64,000 nucleotides of DNA, from assembly GCF_008041945.1 (NCBI RefSeq), contig NZ_VKAD01000002.1, positions 186,001 to 250,000 of the forward strand. The letters are read 5' to 3'. Source of the DNA: Reinekea thalattae (GTDB lineage Bacteria > Pseudomonadota > Gammaproteobacteria > Pseudomonadales > Natronospirillaceae). Below the pieces are notes generated by a model that saw only the letters and a list, made by a program, of their open reading frames with translations, did not search any database and was not told the origin of the DNA. Below are positions 30,388-40,641 of this stretch, one piece after another (position 1 is the first letter of the stretch; each line of letters opens with the position of its first letter). Position numbers and translations under genes: made by a program.

Positions 30388-31161
30388 GTGAATAAAATGC
30401 AAAAAACAACCAAGGCAAGAGGTGCCACTCGACGTAAAACGTCGAATAAGCGGAGGCTGAACCTGCCTTGGCGACAGTGGTTTTCCTCGGCATTAAAACC
30501 AGCCGCGGTTGTATTAATCATTGCATTGTTGGTGGTGTCGATCAGCTTTATTAAACGAATCGATTGGCAGCCTATTCCGGTACAGCAGATTAGCCTTGCG
30601 GATCCATTGGCGTATCAGGATGAACAAGGGTTACGGCAAGTTAGTGATCGTTTTATCGGTACCAGTTTGCTGTTGTTGGATATCGAAGAAGTACAGCAAA
30701 GCTTGCAACAGTTGCCTTGGGTAAAACAGGTGAGTGTTCGTAAGCAATGGCCCGGTGAATTAGAAGTGCTGATTGAAGAACATGAACCGGTTGCGATTTG
30801 GAATGGTGACCAAGTCTTGAACAGTGAAGGCGAGCCACTGGAGCGACCAGCGAATTCATTAGCATTGGCATCGTTGGTTGGACCGGTAGGAAGTGAAGTT
30901 CAGGTGATGAATCAGTACCTGCAGTTTGCCCAAGTGTTTGGGCAAGATGGCGCTCGATTACAAGAAGTGAAGATGCACCCTAGAGGCGCATGGCAATTAA
31001 CATTAGAAAATGGCGTCACTATATCGCTGGGCGATGAACATCTACTGGCTAGAAGTCGCCGAGTTATGAAAGTGCTGCAATTGGAAGCCTATAAAGGCAG
31101 CAAGATTGAATACATAGATGCTCGCTATTCCAATGGCGTAGCCCTAAAAATGGCGAGTTGA
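30388..31161 (+). CDS. ftsQ: Cell division protein FtsQ
   Basis: Bitopic divisome scaffold. A strongly basic cytoplasmic tail (KTTKARGATRRKTSNKRR), a membrane helix (AVVLIIALLVVSISFI), a POTRA domain (about 40 residues after it, to VLIEEHEPVAIW) and a beta domain. The start is uncertain: I use GTG 30388, with GGAGG 11 nt upstream (257 residues); GTG 30370 and ATG 30397 are alternatives. ftsA follows after 21 bp. Confidence 0.95.
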   Translation: MNKMQKTTKARGATRRKTSNKRRLNLPWRQWFSSALKPAAVVLIIALLVVSISFIKRIDWQPIPVQQISLADPLAYQDEQGLRQVSDRFIGTSLLLLDIEEVQQSLQQLPWVKQVSVRKQWPGELEVLIEEHEPVAIWNGDQVLNSEGEPLERPANSLALASLVGPVGSEVQVMNQYLQFAQVFGQDGARLQEVKMHPRGAWQLTLENGVTISLGDEHLLARSRRVMKVLQLEAYKGSKIEYIDARYSNGVALKMAS

Positions 31162-31182
31162 ACAGAGAGTTAGAGGTTATTT

Positions 31183-32436
31183 ATGGCATCGATACATCAA
31201 GGACAATTGTTAGTTGGTCTAGATATCGGCACATCAAAAGTTGTCGCGATAGTTGGTACGGTGACCGCAGAAGGTGGTATCGAAATTATCGGTGTTGGTT
31301 CGCACCCATCGCGCGGTCTTAAAAAGGGCGTTGTGGTTAATATCGAATCAACTATTCAAAGTATTCAGCGCGCCATTGAAGAAGCTGAACTTATGTCTGG
31401 CTGTGATATTCATTCTGTTTATGTCGGTATTGCAGGCAGTCACATTAACAGCCTAAACAGCAATGGCATTGTTGCTATTAAAGAAAAGGAAGTGGTTGAG
31501 GCTGATCTTGATCGGGTGATCGACGCAGCTAAAGCGGTTGCGATCCCGGCGGATCAGAAAATTCTGCATGTATTGCCGCAGGAATACATCATCGATGCTC
31601 AAGAAGGTATTAAAGAGCCATTGGGTATGTGTGGTGTGCGTTTAGAAGCCAAAGTTCACCTAGTGACTGGTGCTCAAAACGCAGTGCAAAATATTGATAA
31701 GTGTGTGCGCCGCTGTGGTTTAGAAGTGGATCAAATTATTTTAGAACAGCTTGCCTCTGCGCAATCGGTGCTGACCGATGATGAAAAAGAGTTAGGCGTT
31801 TGCTTGGTTGATATCGGTGGCGGTACCACTGACATTGCTATCTTCACCGAAGGCTCTATTCGCCATACCGCAGTGATACCGATTGCCGGTGATCAGGTGA
31901 CTAATGATATTGCTATGGCTTTTGCCACACCGACGCAGCATGCCGAAGAGATAAAAATTAAGTACGCCTGTGCGTTGTCACAATTGGCTGGTGAGCATGA
32001 AACCATCAAGGTGCCAAGTGTTGGTGATCGCAGTGCACGTGAATTGACTCGCCAAGCATTGGCCGAAGTGGTTGAGCCAAGATATGAGGAGCTGCTGTCT
32101 TTAGTTAAAGCAGAGCTTCGTCACTGTGGCTACGAAGATATGATTCCAGCCGGTGTCGTTTTGACCGGTGGTACATCGAAAATGGAAGGTGTCGTGGAAC
32201 TGGCAGAAGAGGTGTTTCATGTGCCGGTTAGGCTGGCATCACCACAGGGTGTGTCCGGATTGTCCGATGTCGTGTCCAACCCCATTCATGCAACGGGCGT
32301 TGGGTTATTGCAGTATGGCTTACGTCAGTTAGCAAATGGCAAGGTCACTATGAGTTCAAGCAGTAGCAGTACAAAGAGCAAGAAAAAGAGTTCAGGTTGG
32401 CAGTCCTTTAAAGATTGGATTGCGGATAATTTTTAG
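31183..32436 (+). CDS. ftsA: Cell division protein FtsA
   Basis: 417 residues. Actin-like ATPase that tethers FtsZ to the membrane. LVGLDIGTSKVVAIVG (phosphate 1), CLVDIGGGTTDIAIF (phosphate 2) and VLTGGTSKMEG (adenosine motif) are intact. After a Ser/Lys-rich linker the C-terminus WQSFKDWIADNF is the conserved amphipathic membrane-targeting helix. Upstream of ftsZ by 76 bp. Confidence 0.98.
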   Translation: MASIHQGQLLVGLDIGTSKVVAIVGTVTAEGGIEIIGVGSHPSRGLKKGVVVNIESTIQSIQRAIEEAELMSGCDIHSVYVGIAGSHINSLNSNGIVAIKEKEVVEADLDRVIDAAKAVAIPADQKILHVLPQEYIIDAQEGIKEPLGMCGVRLEAKVHLVTGAQNAVQNIDKCVRRCGLEVDQIILEQLASAQSVLTDDEKELGVCLVDIGGGTTDIAIFTEGSIRHTAVIPIAGDQVTNDIAMAFATPTQHAEEIKIKYACALSQLAGEHETIKVPSVGDRSARELTRQALAEVVEPRYEELLSLVKAELRHCGYEDMIPAGVVLTGGTSKMEGVVELAEEVFHVPVRLASPQGVSGLSDVVSNPIHATGVGLLQYGLRQLANGKVTMSSSSSSTKSKKKSSGWQSFKDWIADNF

Positions 32437-32512
32437 TAGACGATTTTTAACAGGCGACTGTTGAAAGTGAAACGTACCGGTCAGGCGGTACCTTTTAAAT
32501 TGGAGCAGGAAA

Positions 32513-33715
32513 ATGGCAAATTTTGATTCAGATACAAAGGGAAGCGATATGTTTACATTAGTCGATGAACAACCGAATGCGATTATCAAAGTATTCGGCT
32601 GTGGCGGCGGCGGCGGGAATGCCGTTAAGCACATGCTGAATAGTCGAGTTGAGGGCGTTGAATTTATTTGCGCCAATACCGATGCGCAAGCATTACAGGA
32701 TGTCTCTGCAACAACCTTATTACAGCTAGGTAACAGCATTACCCGCGGTTTGGGTGCTGGCGCGAATCCAGATGTGGGTCGTCAATCTGCGTTAGAAGAT
32801 CGCGATCAGATTGCAGAAATCCTAAAGGGTGCCGATATGGTATTCATTACTGCCGGAATGGGCGGTGGTACTGGAACCGGGGCGGCACCTGTTGTCGCAG
32901 AAGTTGCTCGTGAATTAGGCATTCTAACAGTCGCGGTTGTCACTAAGCCGTTCCCGTTTGAAGGCAAGCGCCGTATGAAGGTAGCGATGGCGGGTATTGA
33001 AGAGTTGCGTCAGCATGTCGATTCCTTGATCACGATCCCTAATGAAAAGCTGCTAACTGTGTTAGGCAAAGGCGTGTCATTAATCGATGCTTTCGCTGAA
33101 GCTAACGATGTATTGTTAAATGCTGTGCAGGGTGTCGCAGATCTTATTGTCAGACCAGGTACAATTAACCTTGATTTCGCCGATGTCAGCACCGTGATGT
33201 CAGAAATGGGAATGGCGATGATGGGTAGCGGTCGGGCTTCTGGTGAAAACCGTGCCAAGCGCGCTTCCGAGATGGCCATTCGTAGCCCATTACTAGAAGA
33301 TGTTGATCTGAACGGTGCCCGAGGTATTTTGGTGAATGTCTCAGCAGGTCTCGATTTAGGCCTAGATGAATTCACTGAAGTCGGCGATACTATTGAAGAA
33401 TTCGCATCAGAAGATGCAACGGTTGTTGTTGGTACGGTAATCGATCCTGAATTAGAGGATGAAATTCGAGTTACTGTTGTAGCAACTGGTATTGGAGAGG
33501 TGGCCAAACCTGTCGCAGCCCCGGCTAAGCCGAAAGTCGCTGTCGATAATCGGTCATTGGACTATAAAACATTAGACCGCCCTGCAGCTCAACGATCGAC
33601 TGAAAAGACTAATGATACTTCAGCGGTTAAAAATGAGGCAGAGAAGCCAGCAAAACCTGCTCGGGATTTAGACTATTTAGATATCCCAGCGTTTTTGCGA
33701 CGTCAAGCTGATTAA
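32513..33715 (+). CDS. ftsZ: Cell division GTPase FtsZ
   Basis: 400 residues. Tubulin homologue forming the Z-ring. The GTP-binding signature GGGTGTGAAP is intact, as are FGCGGGGGNAV and the T7 loop NLDFADV. A variable linker (about residues 325-385) leads to the C-terminal peptide DYLDIPAFLRRQAD that binds FtsA and ZipA. An ATG at 32549 (MFTLVDEQPN) aligns better with E. coli FtsZ and has GGGA 6 nt upstream, so the protein may be 388 residues; the 32513 ATG also has AGGA. Confidence 0.98.
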   Translation: MANFDSDTKGSDMFTLVDEQPNAIIKVFGCGGGGGNAVKHMLNSRVEGVEFICANTDAQALQDVSATTLLQLGNSITRGLGAGANPDVGRQSALEDRDQIAEILKGADMVFITAGMGGGTGTGAAPVVAEVARELGILTVAVVTKPFPFEGKRRMKVAMAGIEELRQHVDSLITIPNEKLLTVLGKGVSLIDAFAEANDVLLNAVQGVADLIVRPGTINLDFADVSTVMSEMGMAMMGSGRASGENRAKRASEMAIRSPLLEDVDLNGARGILVNVSAGLDLGLDEFTEVGDTIEEFASEDATVVVGTVIDPELEDEIRVTVVATGIGEVAKPVAAPAKPKVAVDNRSLDYKTLDRPAAQRSTEKTNDTSAVKNEAEKPAKPARDLDYLDIPAFLRRQAD

Positions 33716-33749
33716 TAAATGGCCAGTGATATGGCTTTATATTAGATGT

Positions 33750-33779
33750 TTGATTCTGCTAAACTGTGCGGCCTATAAA
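33750..33779 (+). promoter_or_regulatory. Putative lpxC promoter
   Basis: TTGATT (33750-33755), 18-bp spacer, TATAAA (33774-33779), 24 bp before the lpxC ATG. It would let lpxC be transcribed apart from ftsZ. Confidence 0.6.
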
Positions 33780-33803
33780 ATTTGGAATTGGTAGTATCAC
33801 CAG

Positions 33804-34721
33804 ATGATTAATCAGAGAACGCTTAAAAATACAATTAAGGCGACGGGTGTCGGATTACACTCGGGCAAGAAAGTATATTTAACATTAAACCCTGCTCCAG
33901 TAGATACAGGGATTGTTTTCGTTCGAACGGACTTAGACGGTCATCCTGAAGTGAAAGCCCATGCCCTGAACGTGGGTGATACAACGCTGTCTACAAACCT
34001 GGTTAATGGTGAAGCTACCGTTGGTACAGTTGAACATCTATTATCTGCCTTGGCTGGCTTAGGTATTGATAACGTACGTATTGAGTTAAGCGCTCCTGAG
34101 GTGCCGATTATGGACGGCAGCTCAGGCCCGTTTGTTTTCTTGATTCAGTCAGCTGGCGTGGTTAGTCAGCCGAAAGCTAAAAAATTCGTGCGTATTAAAA
34201 AAGATATTAGTGTTCAGGACGGTGACAAGTTTGCCCGTTTTGAACCCTATAATGGCTATCAGTTGAAGTTCACCATCGATTTCGATCATCCGGTGTTCCG
34301 CAGTCGTAGCCAAGAGGTCGTATTCGAGTTCTCTACTTCTTCGTATGTTAAAGAAGTTTCCAGAGCCCGTACCTTTGGCTTTATGCGTGATTTCGAATAT
34401 CTGCGTTCTAAAAACCTGATTTTAGGCGCCAGTGTTAATAATGCTATTGCCGTAGATGACTATAAAGTATTAAATGAAGAAGGCTTACGATACGAAGATG
34501 AATTCGTAAGACACAAAGTTTTAGATGCTGTCGGTGATCTGTATCAAATGGGTCACTGCATCATCGGTCGTTTTGTTGGACATAAATCCGGCCATGGGTT
34601 AAATAACATACTTTTACGTGAGCTGTTAAACAATCCAGATTCATGGGAGTATGAGACTTTCAGTGATGAGGAGCACAGCGATGTGCCAATTGCTTACTCA
34701 CCGACATTCTCTGCGAGTTGA
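33804..34721 (+). CDS. lpxC: UDP-3-O-acyl-N-acetylglucosamine deacetylase
   Basis: 305 residues. Zinc deacetylase, the committed step of lipid A synthesis. N-terminal [17 protein letters not shown]; zinc ligands His78 (VEHLL), His237 and Asp241 ([11 protein letters not shown]), and the general acid His264 (GHKSGHG) are all in place. It closes the dcw cluster, as is usual in gammaproteobacteria, and probably has its own promoter. Confidence 0.98.
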   Translation: MINQRTLKNTIKATGVGLHSGKKVYLTLNPAPVDTGIVFVRTDLDGHPEVKAHALNVGDTTLSTNLVNGEATVGTVEHLLSALAGLGIDNVRIELSAPEVPIMDGSSGPFVFLIQSAGVVSQPKAKKFVRIKKDISVQDGDKFARFEPYNGYQLKFTIDFDHPVFRSRSQEVVFEFSTSSYVKEVSRARTFGFMRDFEYLRSKNLILGASVNNAIAVDDYKVLNEEGLRYEDEFVRHKVLDAVGDLYQMGHCIIGRFVGHKSGHGLNNILLRELLNNPDSWEYETFSDEEHSDVPIAYSPTFSAS

Positions 34722-34726
34722 TGTAA

Positions 34727-35647
34727 ATGAATATTATTGTCGTTAGTCGTAAGTCCGGACATTCAAAAACCATTACCGCAAAAGTTATGCTTAGTGTGTT
34801 GCTAGTAGCTTTTGCGCTGGTGGGCACAGCCTTTATTGGCGTGTATCGTTTTATTACTGAAGAGAAGTTCGTCATTATTAATGAAGACGTCGCTCAAGAA
34901 TGGCAGTTCCGCATGGAAAGTCATTCATCAGAGGTAGAACGCACTCGTCTTTATACCGAAGAACAAATTAACGCGTTGCGCGTCAAAATGGTTGAGTTGC
35001 AAGGTCGGCTTACCCGTTTGGATGCACTTGGTCAGCGTTTAGTTGATGTTGCAGGCCTTGATGAAGGTGAGTTCGACTTCTCTATGCCAGTGGCTGTGGG
35101 TGGTCCAGAAACGCCTTCTATCGACTACGAAGCCCCCGATTTTGTAGGCATTCTCGATGATTTAGCTGCGTCGATTGATAATCGTAATCAACAGTTAAAA
35201 GTACTTAACTCTCTACTGGGTGATCGTGAGATTCAAAGCGAGACCTTTGTTGCTGGTCGACCTATTGTTCGAGGTTGGATGAGCTCTCGATACGGTTACC
35301 GAAATGACCCATTCACAGGTAAAAAAGCTTGGCACGATGGCTTAGATTTTGCCGGTAAAGAAGGCTCAGATATTATTGCTGTGGCCTCTGGTGTAGTGAC
35401 TTGGGCTGGTCCGCGTTATGGTTATGGTAATTTAGTTGAGGTGAACCACGGTAACGGTTATGTCACTCGTTATGCTCACTGCCAGGAAATCCTAGTGTCT
35501 GTCGGTGATGTTGTGAAGAAAACAGATGTCGTTGCCTTGATGGGTAGTACGGGTCGATCAACAGGTCCTCACGTTCACTTTGAAGTTCGTATCGACGGCA
35601 AATCAGTCGATCCAAACAAATACATCAATCGAGTAGCTCGTTTCTAA
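34727..35647 (+). CDS. M23-family peptidoglycan endopeptidase, membrane-anchored
   Basis: 306 residues. One N-terminal membrane helix (about residues 19-40), a periplasmic coiled-coil stretch (ERTRLYTEEQINALRVKMVE) and a C-terminal LytM domain. The zinc ligands of active M23 enzymes are present: HDGLD (H-x3-D) and HVHFEV (HxH). It begins 5 bp after lpxC. The role is probably cleavage of peptide cross-links in cell-wall growth; some relatives are activators rather than enzymes, but the complete metal site argues for activity. Confidence 0.9.
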   Translation: MNIIVVSRKSGHSKTITAKVMLSVLLVAFALVGTAFIGVYRFITEEKFVIINEDVAQEWQFRMESHSSEVERTRLYTEEQINALRVKMVELQGRLTRLDALGQRLVDVAGLDEGEFDFSMPVAVGGPETPSIDYEAPDFVGILDDLAASIDNRNQQLKVLNSLLGDREIQSETFVAGRPIVRGWMSSRYGYRNDPFTGKKAWHDGLDFAGKEGSDIIAVASGVVTWAGPRYGYGNLVEVNHGNGYVTRYAHCQEILVSVGDVVKKTDVVALMGSTGRSTGPHVHFEVRIDGKSVDPNKYINRVARF

Positions 35648-35677
35648 GAGCGACATCATTTGATTTGAATCATTAGA

Positions 35678-35700
35678 ATGCAGGCCTATATGGCCTGCAT
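35678..35700. terminator. Hairpin after the M23 peptidase gene
   Basis: 9-bp perfect stem (35678-35686 with 35692-35700), 5-nt loop. No T-tract follows, so it is a weak or factor-dependent terminator, or an RNA 3'-end stabiliser. Confidence 0.5.
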
Positions 35701-35743
35701 CTAACAGCCTTCCAATTTCGTCTACTTATTCCCTACAATTTCA

Positions 35744-35772
35744 AAGACAAGCCCTCTTGCGATCTGTATAGT
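35744..35772 (+). promoter_or_regulatory. Putative secA promoter
   Basis: AAGACA (35744-35749), 17-bp spacer, TATAGT (35767-35772), about 45 bp before the secA ATG. The -35 is poor. No secM-like open frame lies upstream of secA. Confidence 0.45.
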
Positions 35773-35817
35773 TACCCCCATCTTAAACGCTTGAATAATC
35801 TATAGAAATTAGTCGCT

Positions 35818-38535
35818 ATGTTTACCGCAATTGCCCGTAAAGTGGTCGGAAGTAAAAACGACCGAGAGATTAAACGCCTTGGTAAGACAGTCCAAAAAAT
35901 AAATTTATTGGAAGACGAATTTACCAGCCTATCCGATGACGATATTAAATCCAAAACCGCTGAGTTCCGTGAGCGCTATGAGCAGGGAGCAACGCTAGAA
36001 GCATTGCTGCCAGAAGCCTTTGCGTTGGTGCGTGAAGCCAGTAAGCGAGTTATGGGGCTACGTCATTTCGATGTCCAAATGATTGGCGGCATGGTGCTGC
36101 ACAGTGGCAAGGTTTCAGAAATGAAAACCGGCGAAGGTAAAACGCTGGTTGCGACACTGGCGGCCTACCTGAATGCCATTCCTGGTTTGGGTGTGCATGT
36201 CATTACCGTTAACGACTACCTTGCTCGCCGTGACTCTGCTTGGATGGAGCCACTCTATAATGCGCTAGGTTTGACGGTCGGTGTGGTTGTTTCGCAACAG
36301 GACCCAGTTGAAAAGAAACAGGCCTACCAAGCAGATATTACCTACGGTACCAATAATGAATTTGGCTTTGACTACTTACGCGACAACATGGCGTTCCGGC
36401 TAGAAGACAAGTTTCAGCGCGGTCACTTCTTTGCCATTGTCGATGAAGTTGACTCCATCTTAATTGATGAAGCACGTACTCCGTTGATTATTTCCGGTGC
36501 AGCAGAAGATTCCAGTGCCCGCTATATCGAAATCAATAAGCTGATTCCAAGTTTAACCCGAGGCTATGAAGCAAACGAGGGTGACGCTGAAAAGCCTGGT
36601 GATTTCATCATCGATGAAAAGCAGCGAAGTGTTGAATTGACCGAATCTGGTCATGAGCATATCGAGCAGCTGTTGCAGGGCGCAGGCTTATTGCAGCAGG
36701 GCGATAGCCTCTATTCACCATCAAACCTTATTTTATTCCACCATGTGATGGCAGGTATTCGCGCCCATCATGTGTTCCAAAAAAATGTCGACTATATCGT
36801 ACAGGACAATCAGGTAGTGATTGTCGATGAGCACACAGGCCGTACTATGCCGGGTCGACGTTGGAGCGATGGTTTACATCAGGCTGTCGAAGCAAAAGAA
36901 GGCTTAGAAGTACAGAAAGAAAACCAGACTCTGGCTTCTACCACCTTCCAGAATTATTTCCGGCTCTATAAAAAGCTGTCAGGCATGACTGGTACTGCCG
37001 ATACTGAGGCCTTCGAGCTTAACGAAATTTATGGCCTTGATGTCGTGGTGATTCCAACCAATAAACCGATTTCGCGTAAAGACGAGAACGATCTGGTTTA
37101 TCTTAACGAAGCCGATAAATACGCTGCCGTGATTGAAGAAATCATCAAGGTGGTTAAGCAAGAGCGCCCAGTATTAGTGGGTACGGCTTCGGTTGAAGCA
37201 TCAGAGCGTATATCCGTAGCGCTAGATAAAGCGAAGATTAAACACAATGTGTTAAACGCCAAGCAGCATGCCAGCGAAGCAGAAATTATTGCGCAAGCCG
37301 GTTTGCCAGGTTCGGTAACGATTGCCACCAATATGGCCGGTCGTGGTACCGATATCGTGTTAGGCGGTAATTTAGACGTTGAATTAGAAAAGCTTGGTAA
37401 TGCCAGCGATGCCAAAAAAGAGGCGGTTAAAACAGCCTGGGCAGAGCGCCAACAAGCGATTAAAGATGCTGGCGGTTTGCACATTATCGGTACAGAGCGT
37501 CATGAATCTCGCCGAATCGACAATCAGCTACGAGGCCGTGCTGGCCGTCAGGGCGATCCGGGTTCTTCACGCTTCTTCTTATCGCTAGACGATAATTTGA
37601 TGCGTATTTTCATGCCGCCAAGTATTAAAAATATGTTCAGCCGATTAGGTATGGATGAAGGCGAGCCTATTGAAGCGAAGATGGTCTCTAATGCCATTGA
37701 AAAGGCGCAGCGCAAGGTTGAGAACCGTAACTTCGACGTTCGTAAGCAGTTGTTAGAATACGATGATGTCGCGAATGACCAGCGTACGGTTATTTATAAC
37801 CAGCGTGATGAAATTATGGCGGCAGACGATATTGCAGACATCATTGAAAATATCCGTAGCGATATTTTGACTGAAGTTGTCGGTGCCTATATCCCAGCCA
37901 ATAGCCTTGTTGAGCAGTGGGATATCGAAGGGTTAGAAAAAGAATTGCAAACTGAATTTAATGTGCAGCTAGGTATTCAGCGTTGGATTGATGAAGATGA
38001 TCATCTGACCGATGACGATATTTTACAGCGCATCATTGAACAGATCGTTGCTATTTATAAAGAAAAAGAAAACCGTGTTGGCGCTGAAAACTTTAGACAG
38101 TTTGAAAAGCAGGTAATGCTGCAGGTGCTCGACCAGCATTGGAAAGAACATCTTTATAACATGGATCACCTACGTCAGGGTATTCATTTGCGTGGTTATG
38201 CGCAGAAAAACCCGAAACAGGAATACAAGCGTGAATCGTTTGAACTGTTCCAGAATATGTTGACCGAAGTGAAATACCAGACGGTTAAATATCTGTCGCT
38301 TATTCAGGTGCAGTCCAAAGAAGAAGCCGAAGCTGAAGCACGTCGTCGTCAGGAATTAGCCGCCGCGAAAATGCAGTATGAACATGCTAAATCATCTTCG
38401 TTAAATAACGAGTCTTCGGCATCTAAACCTAGTGCCTCAGCTGCTACTCGCAGCACTCCTAAGGTCGGTCGTAACGAACCGTGCCCATGTGGTTCTGGTA
38501 AAAAATATAAACAGTGTTGTGGCAAGTTGAATTAA
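35818..38535 (+). CDS. secA: Preprotein translocase ATPase SecA
   Basis: 905 residues, full length. Motor that pushes unfolded proteins through SecYEG. Walker [12 protein letters not shown], Walker [19 protein letters not shown], and the helicase motif near [10 protein letters not shown] are intact. A Ser/Ala-rich linker precedes the C-terminal zinc domain [13 protein letters not shown] that binds SecB and phospholipid. Start ATG 35818. Partner genes secD, secF and yajC are 7 kb away on the other strand. Confidence 0.98.
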   Translation: MFTAIARKVVGSKNDREIKRLGKTVQKINLLEDEFTSLSDDDIKSKTAEFRERYEQGATLEALLPEAFALVREASKRVMGLRHFDVQMIGGMVLHSGKVSEMKTGEGKTLVATLAAYLNAIPGLGVHVITVNDYLARRDSAWMEPLYNALGLTVGVVVSQQDPVEKKQAYQADITYGTNNEFGFDYLRDNMAFRLEDKFQRGHFFAIVDEVDSILIDEARTPLIISGAAEDSSARYIEINKLIPSLTRGYEANEGDAEKPGDFIIDEKQRSVELTESGHEHIEQLLQGAGLLQQGDSLYSPSNLILFHHVMAGIRAHHVFQKNVDYIVQDNQVVIVDEHTGRTMPGRRWSDGLHQAVEAKEGLEVQKENQTLASTTFQNYFRLYKKLSGMTGTADTEAFELNEIYGLDVVVIPTNKPISRKDENDLVYLNEADKYAAVIEEIIKVVKQERPVLVGTASVEASERISVALDKAKIKHNVLNAKQHASEAEIIAQAGLPGSVTIATNMAGRGTDIVLGGNLDVELEKLGNASDAKKEAVKTAWAERQQAIKDAGGLHIIGTERHESRRIDNQLRGRAGRQGDPGSSRFFLSLDDNLMRIFMPPSIKNMFSRLGMDEGEPIEAKMVSNAIEKAQRKVENRNFDVRKQLLEYDDVANDQRTVIYNQRDEIMAADDIADIIENIRSDILTEVVGAYIPANSLVEQWDIEGLEKELQTEFNVQLGIQRWIDEDDHLTDDDILQRIIEQIVAIYKEKENRVGAENFRQFEKQVMLQVLDQHWKEHLYNMDHLRQGIHLRGYAQKNPKQEYKRESFELFQNMLTEVKYQTVKYLSLIQVQSKEEAEAEARRRQELAAAKMQYEHAKSSSLNNESSASKPSASAATRSTPKVGRNEPCPCGSGKKYKQCCGKLN

Positions 38536-38547
38536 GCGGAGACAGCA

Positions 38548-39771
38548 GTGGCAACAGGTGTAGGTATTACAGATCAATTATCCGCCGTCAAAGGGGTGTC
38601 ATTGGGCACCACTTGCGCCGGTATCAAGGTTGAGAATCGACGTGACCTTGTTATTTTTGAATTGGCACAGGGCACCAGCGTTGGTGCGGTGTTTACTAAA
38701 AACGCATTCTGTGCCGCGCCAGTAACCCTGTGTAAAACGCATTTGGCGCAGACAAATAATATTCGCTATTTGGTTGTTAATACCGGTAACGCCAACGCTG
38801 GCACTGGCAAGCAGGGCATGCAGGATGCGCTGCAAACCTGTGAGCAGATTGCTGACTTGGCCGGTGTTGAAGCGCACCAAGTACTGCCGTTTTCTACCGG
38901 TGTGATCGGTGAATATTTACCGATGGACACCATCTTAAAGGCGCTACCAAACGCCCTAAGTGATACCGCCGAAGATCACTGGTTAGAAGCCGCTGAAGGT
39001 ATTTTAACTACCGATACACGCGCAAAAGCTGCCAGCCAAGTGATCGAGTTTAATGGTGAAACCATCACCGTGACTGGCATCGCTAAAGGCTCTGGCATGA
39101 TTCGGCCGAACATGGCGACGATGCTTGCTTTTGTTGCGACCGATGCAGCCGTACCAGCGCAGTTGTTGCAACAGATGACTCGCGAGGCGACTGATCAATC
39201 CTTTAACCGCATTACCGTTGATAGCGATACTTCGACCAATGATGCTTGCGTGTTGGTTGCAACGGGCCAAGCTCAGGCTGCTGCTATTAGTAGCGATCAG
39301 GATGAACGTTATGCCGCCTTATTGAAGGCAGTGAAGCAGGTCATGCTGTCGTTAGCTCAGCAGATTATTCGCGATGGCGAAGGCGCTAACAAATTTATTG
39401 AAGTTGCCGTTGAAGGCGCGCTTAACACCGAAGAAGCGTTGAAAGTTGCTTATTCGGTTGCCGATAGCCCGTTGTTTAAAACTGCGATGTCGGCGTCGGA
39501 TGCTAACTGGGGCCGTATTTTAATGGCCGTTGGTAAAAGCGGTGTCGAAGCGTTGGATGTCGATAAAATCGATGTTTATCTGGGTGATGCGCAAATAGTC
39601 GCGCAAGGAGAGCGTGCCGCTCAATACACCGAAGAACAGGGTGCTGCTGCGGTTGCTGGCGAAGATATTCGTGTTCGTATCTGCCTTAATCGCGGTGAGG
39701 TGAGCGATACGGTATGGACTTCGGACTTATCTTACGAATACGTGCGTATCAATGCCGAGTATCGATCTTAA
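38548..39771 (+). CDS. argJ: Bifunctional ornithine acetyltransferase / N-acetylglutamate synthase
   Basis: 407 residues from a GTG at 38548 with GGAG about 7 nt upstream. Recycles the acetyl group in arginine synthesis. It is a self-cleaving enzyme; the autoprocessing site is the Ala-Thr bond in GSGMIRPNMATML, with Thr as the new N-terminal nucleophile. It follows secA after 12 bp, a pairing also seen in other gammaproteobacteria, so co-transcription is likely. Confidence 0.97.
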   Translation: MATGVGITDQLSAVKGVSLGTTCAGIKVENRRDLVIFELAQGTSVGAVFTKNAFCAAPVTLCKTHLAQTNNIRYLVVNTGNANAGTGKQGMQDALQTCEQIADLAGVEAHQVLPFSTGVIGEYLPMDTILKALPNALSDTAEDHWLEAAEGILTTDTRAKAASQVIEFNGETITVTGIAKGSGMIRPNMATMLAFVATDAAVPAQLLQQMTREATDQSFNRITVDSDTSTNDACVLVATGQAQAAAISSDQDERYAALLKAVKQVMLSLAQQIIRDGEGANKFIEVAVEGALNTEEALKVAYSVADSPLFKTAMSASDANWGRILMAVGKSGVEALDVDKIDVYLGDAQIVAQGERAAQYTEEQGAAAVAGEDIRVRICLNRGEVSDTVWTSDLSYEYVRINAEYRS

Positions 39772-39797
39772 GCAGAGAATAATCGGTTTACATCTAA

Positions 39798-39848
39798 GCA
39801 CCGCTCAGCGGTGCGTTGCTTAAGTAGGCTGCGGCCTTACTTGAGCAA
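39798..39848. terminator. Two hairpins between convergent argJ and yacG
   Basis: First stem 39798-39804 with 39808-39814 (7 bp, 3-nt loop). Second, longer stem 39816-39829 with 39834-39848 (14 pairs, one bulge, one G-T), which overlaps the yacG stop. Neither has a T-tract, so they may act as RNA 3'-end barriers in both directions. Confidence 0.5.
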
Positions 39849-40043
39849 CGAGTCTTTTATCATCTGTTCTAACTCTTCTGAAAACATTTCTTCATGGGCG
39901 CTCTTGCCGCCAATCTTGTGGCTTTCTGACGCCCATTCGCCTAAATCAATTAGCTGACAGCGTTTGCTGCAAAAAGGCCGAAACGGATTCTGTTTTGAGT
40001 ATTCGATGGTTTTTTGGCAGGTAGGGCAGTTCATTTCAGTCAT
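39837..40043 (-). CDS. yacG: DNA gyrase inhibitor YacG
   Basis: 68 residues from ATG 40043 (MTEMNCPTCQK). Small zinc protein; the four-cysteine site is CPTC near the start and CSKRC about 20 residues later. In E. coli YacG binds GyrB and blocks gyrase. The start lies 4 bp after the coaE stop; the longer frame reaching 40148 lies inside coaE. Last gene of pilC-pilD-coaE-yacG. Confidence 0.95.
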   Translation of the reverse strand: MTEMNCPTCQKTIEYSKQNPFRPFCSKRCQLIDLGEWASESHKIGGKSAHEEMFSEELEQMIKDSLLK

Positions 40044-40047
40044 GGTG

Positions 40048-40641
40048 TTATCTCTTATTGGCCAATGCAGAAAGTTGAAGATGCAGCTGCTTGGCTTGTT
40101 TTTCAAGGTGGCTTCGGTCAAGAGCGTTATCAATAATAATATCGGCACGCTGTTGTTTTTCAGTTCGGCTCATCTGAGCGTCGATAATCGCCTGTATCTG
40201 TTGGTGCGAACTTTCATCTCGGCTTGCCGCACGTTCGAGTTGCAGCTCTACCGGTAAATCGACCAGCACTGTTTTTTCGCAATAGCTGTCTAAGTTGTTT
40301 TCAAATAACAACGGCGCTTCTAACAGTTGGTAGGGCGATTGGCCTAATGCTAATTGGCGTAAAATTTCTTCACGAATGATTGGGTGCAGTAGGTTATCAA
40401 GCCACTGCTTATGTTCTGCATGGCTGAACACGAGTTGGCGCAACTTGGCTCGGTTTAATTCGCCATCAATTAAAATATCATCACCAAAGTGCTGCGCAAT
40501 TTTTGCTAAGGCTGGGCTTTCTGGCGCAACGACTTGGCGTGCCACCAAATCAGCATCGACACGATGTACGCCTTCGGCCACCAAAAGTTCTGCCAAGCTC
40601 GATTTACCCGAGCCAATACCGCCAGTAAGACCGACGATCAT
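40048..40641 (-). CDS. coaE: Dephospho-CoA kinase
   Basis: 197 residues. Final step of coenzyme A synthesis. P-loop GLTGGIGSGKSS at the N-terminus, then the RVDADLVARQVV motif that binds dephospho-CoA and the lid HPIIREEI. Its ATG overlaps the pilD stop as ATGA. The pilD-coaE-yacG order is classic in Pseudomonas and relatives. Confidence 0.97.
   Translation of the reverse strand: MIVGLTGGIGSGKSSLAELLVAEGVHRVDADLVARQVVAPESPALAKIAQHFGDDILIDGELNRAKLRQLVFSHAEHKQWLDNLLHPIIREEILRQLALGQSPYQLLEAPLLFENNLDSYCEKTVLVDLPVELQLERAASRDESSHQQIQAIIDAQMSRTEKQQRADIIIDNALDRSHLEKQAKQLHLQLSALANKR

Noticed and set aside
33010-33507. 165-codon antisense frame in ftsZ
   Set aside because: Shadow of codon bias in a highly conserved gene; Ser/Thr-rich product with no family likeness.
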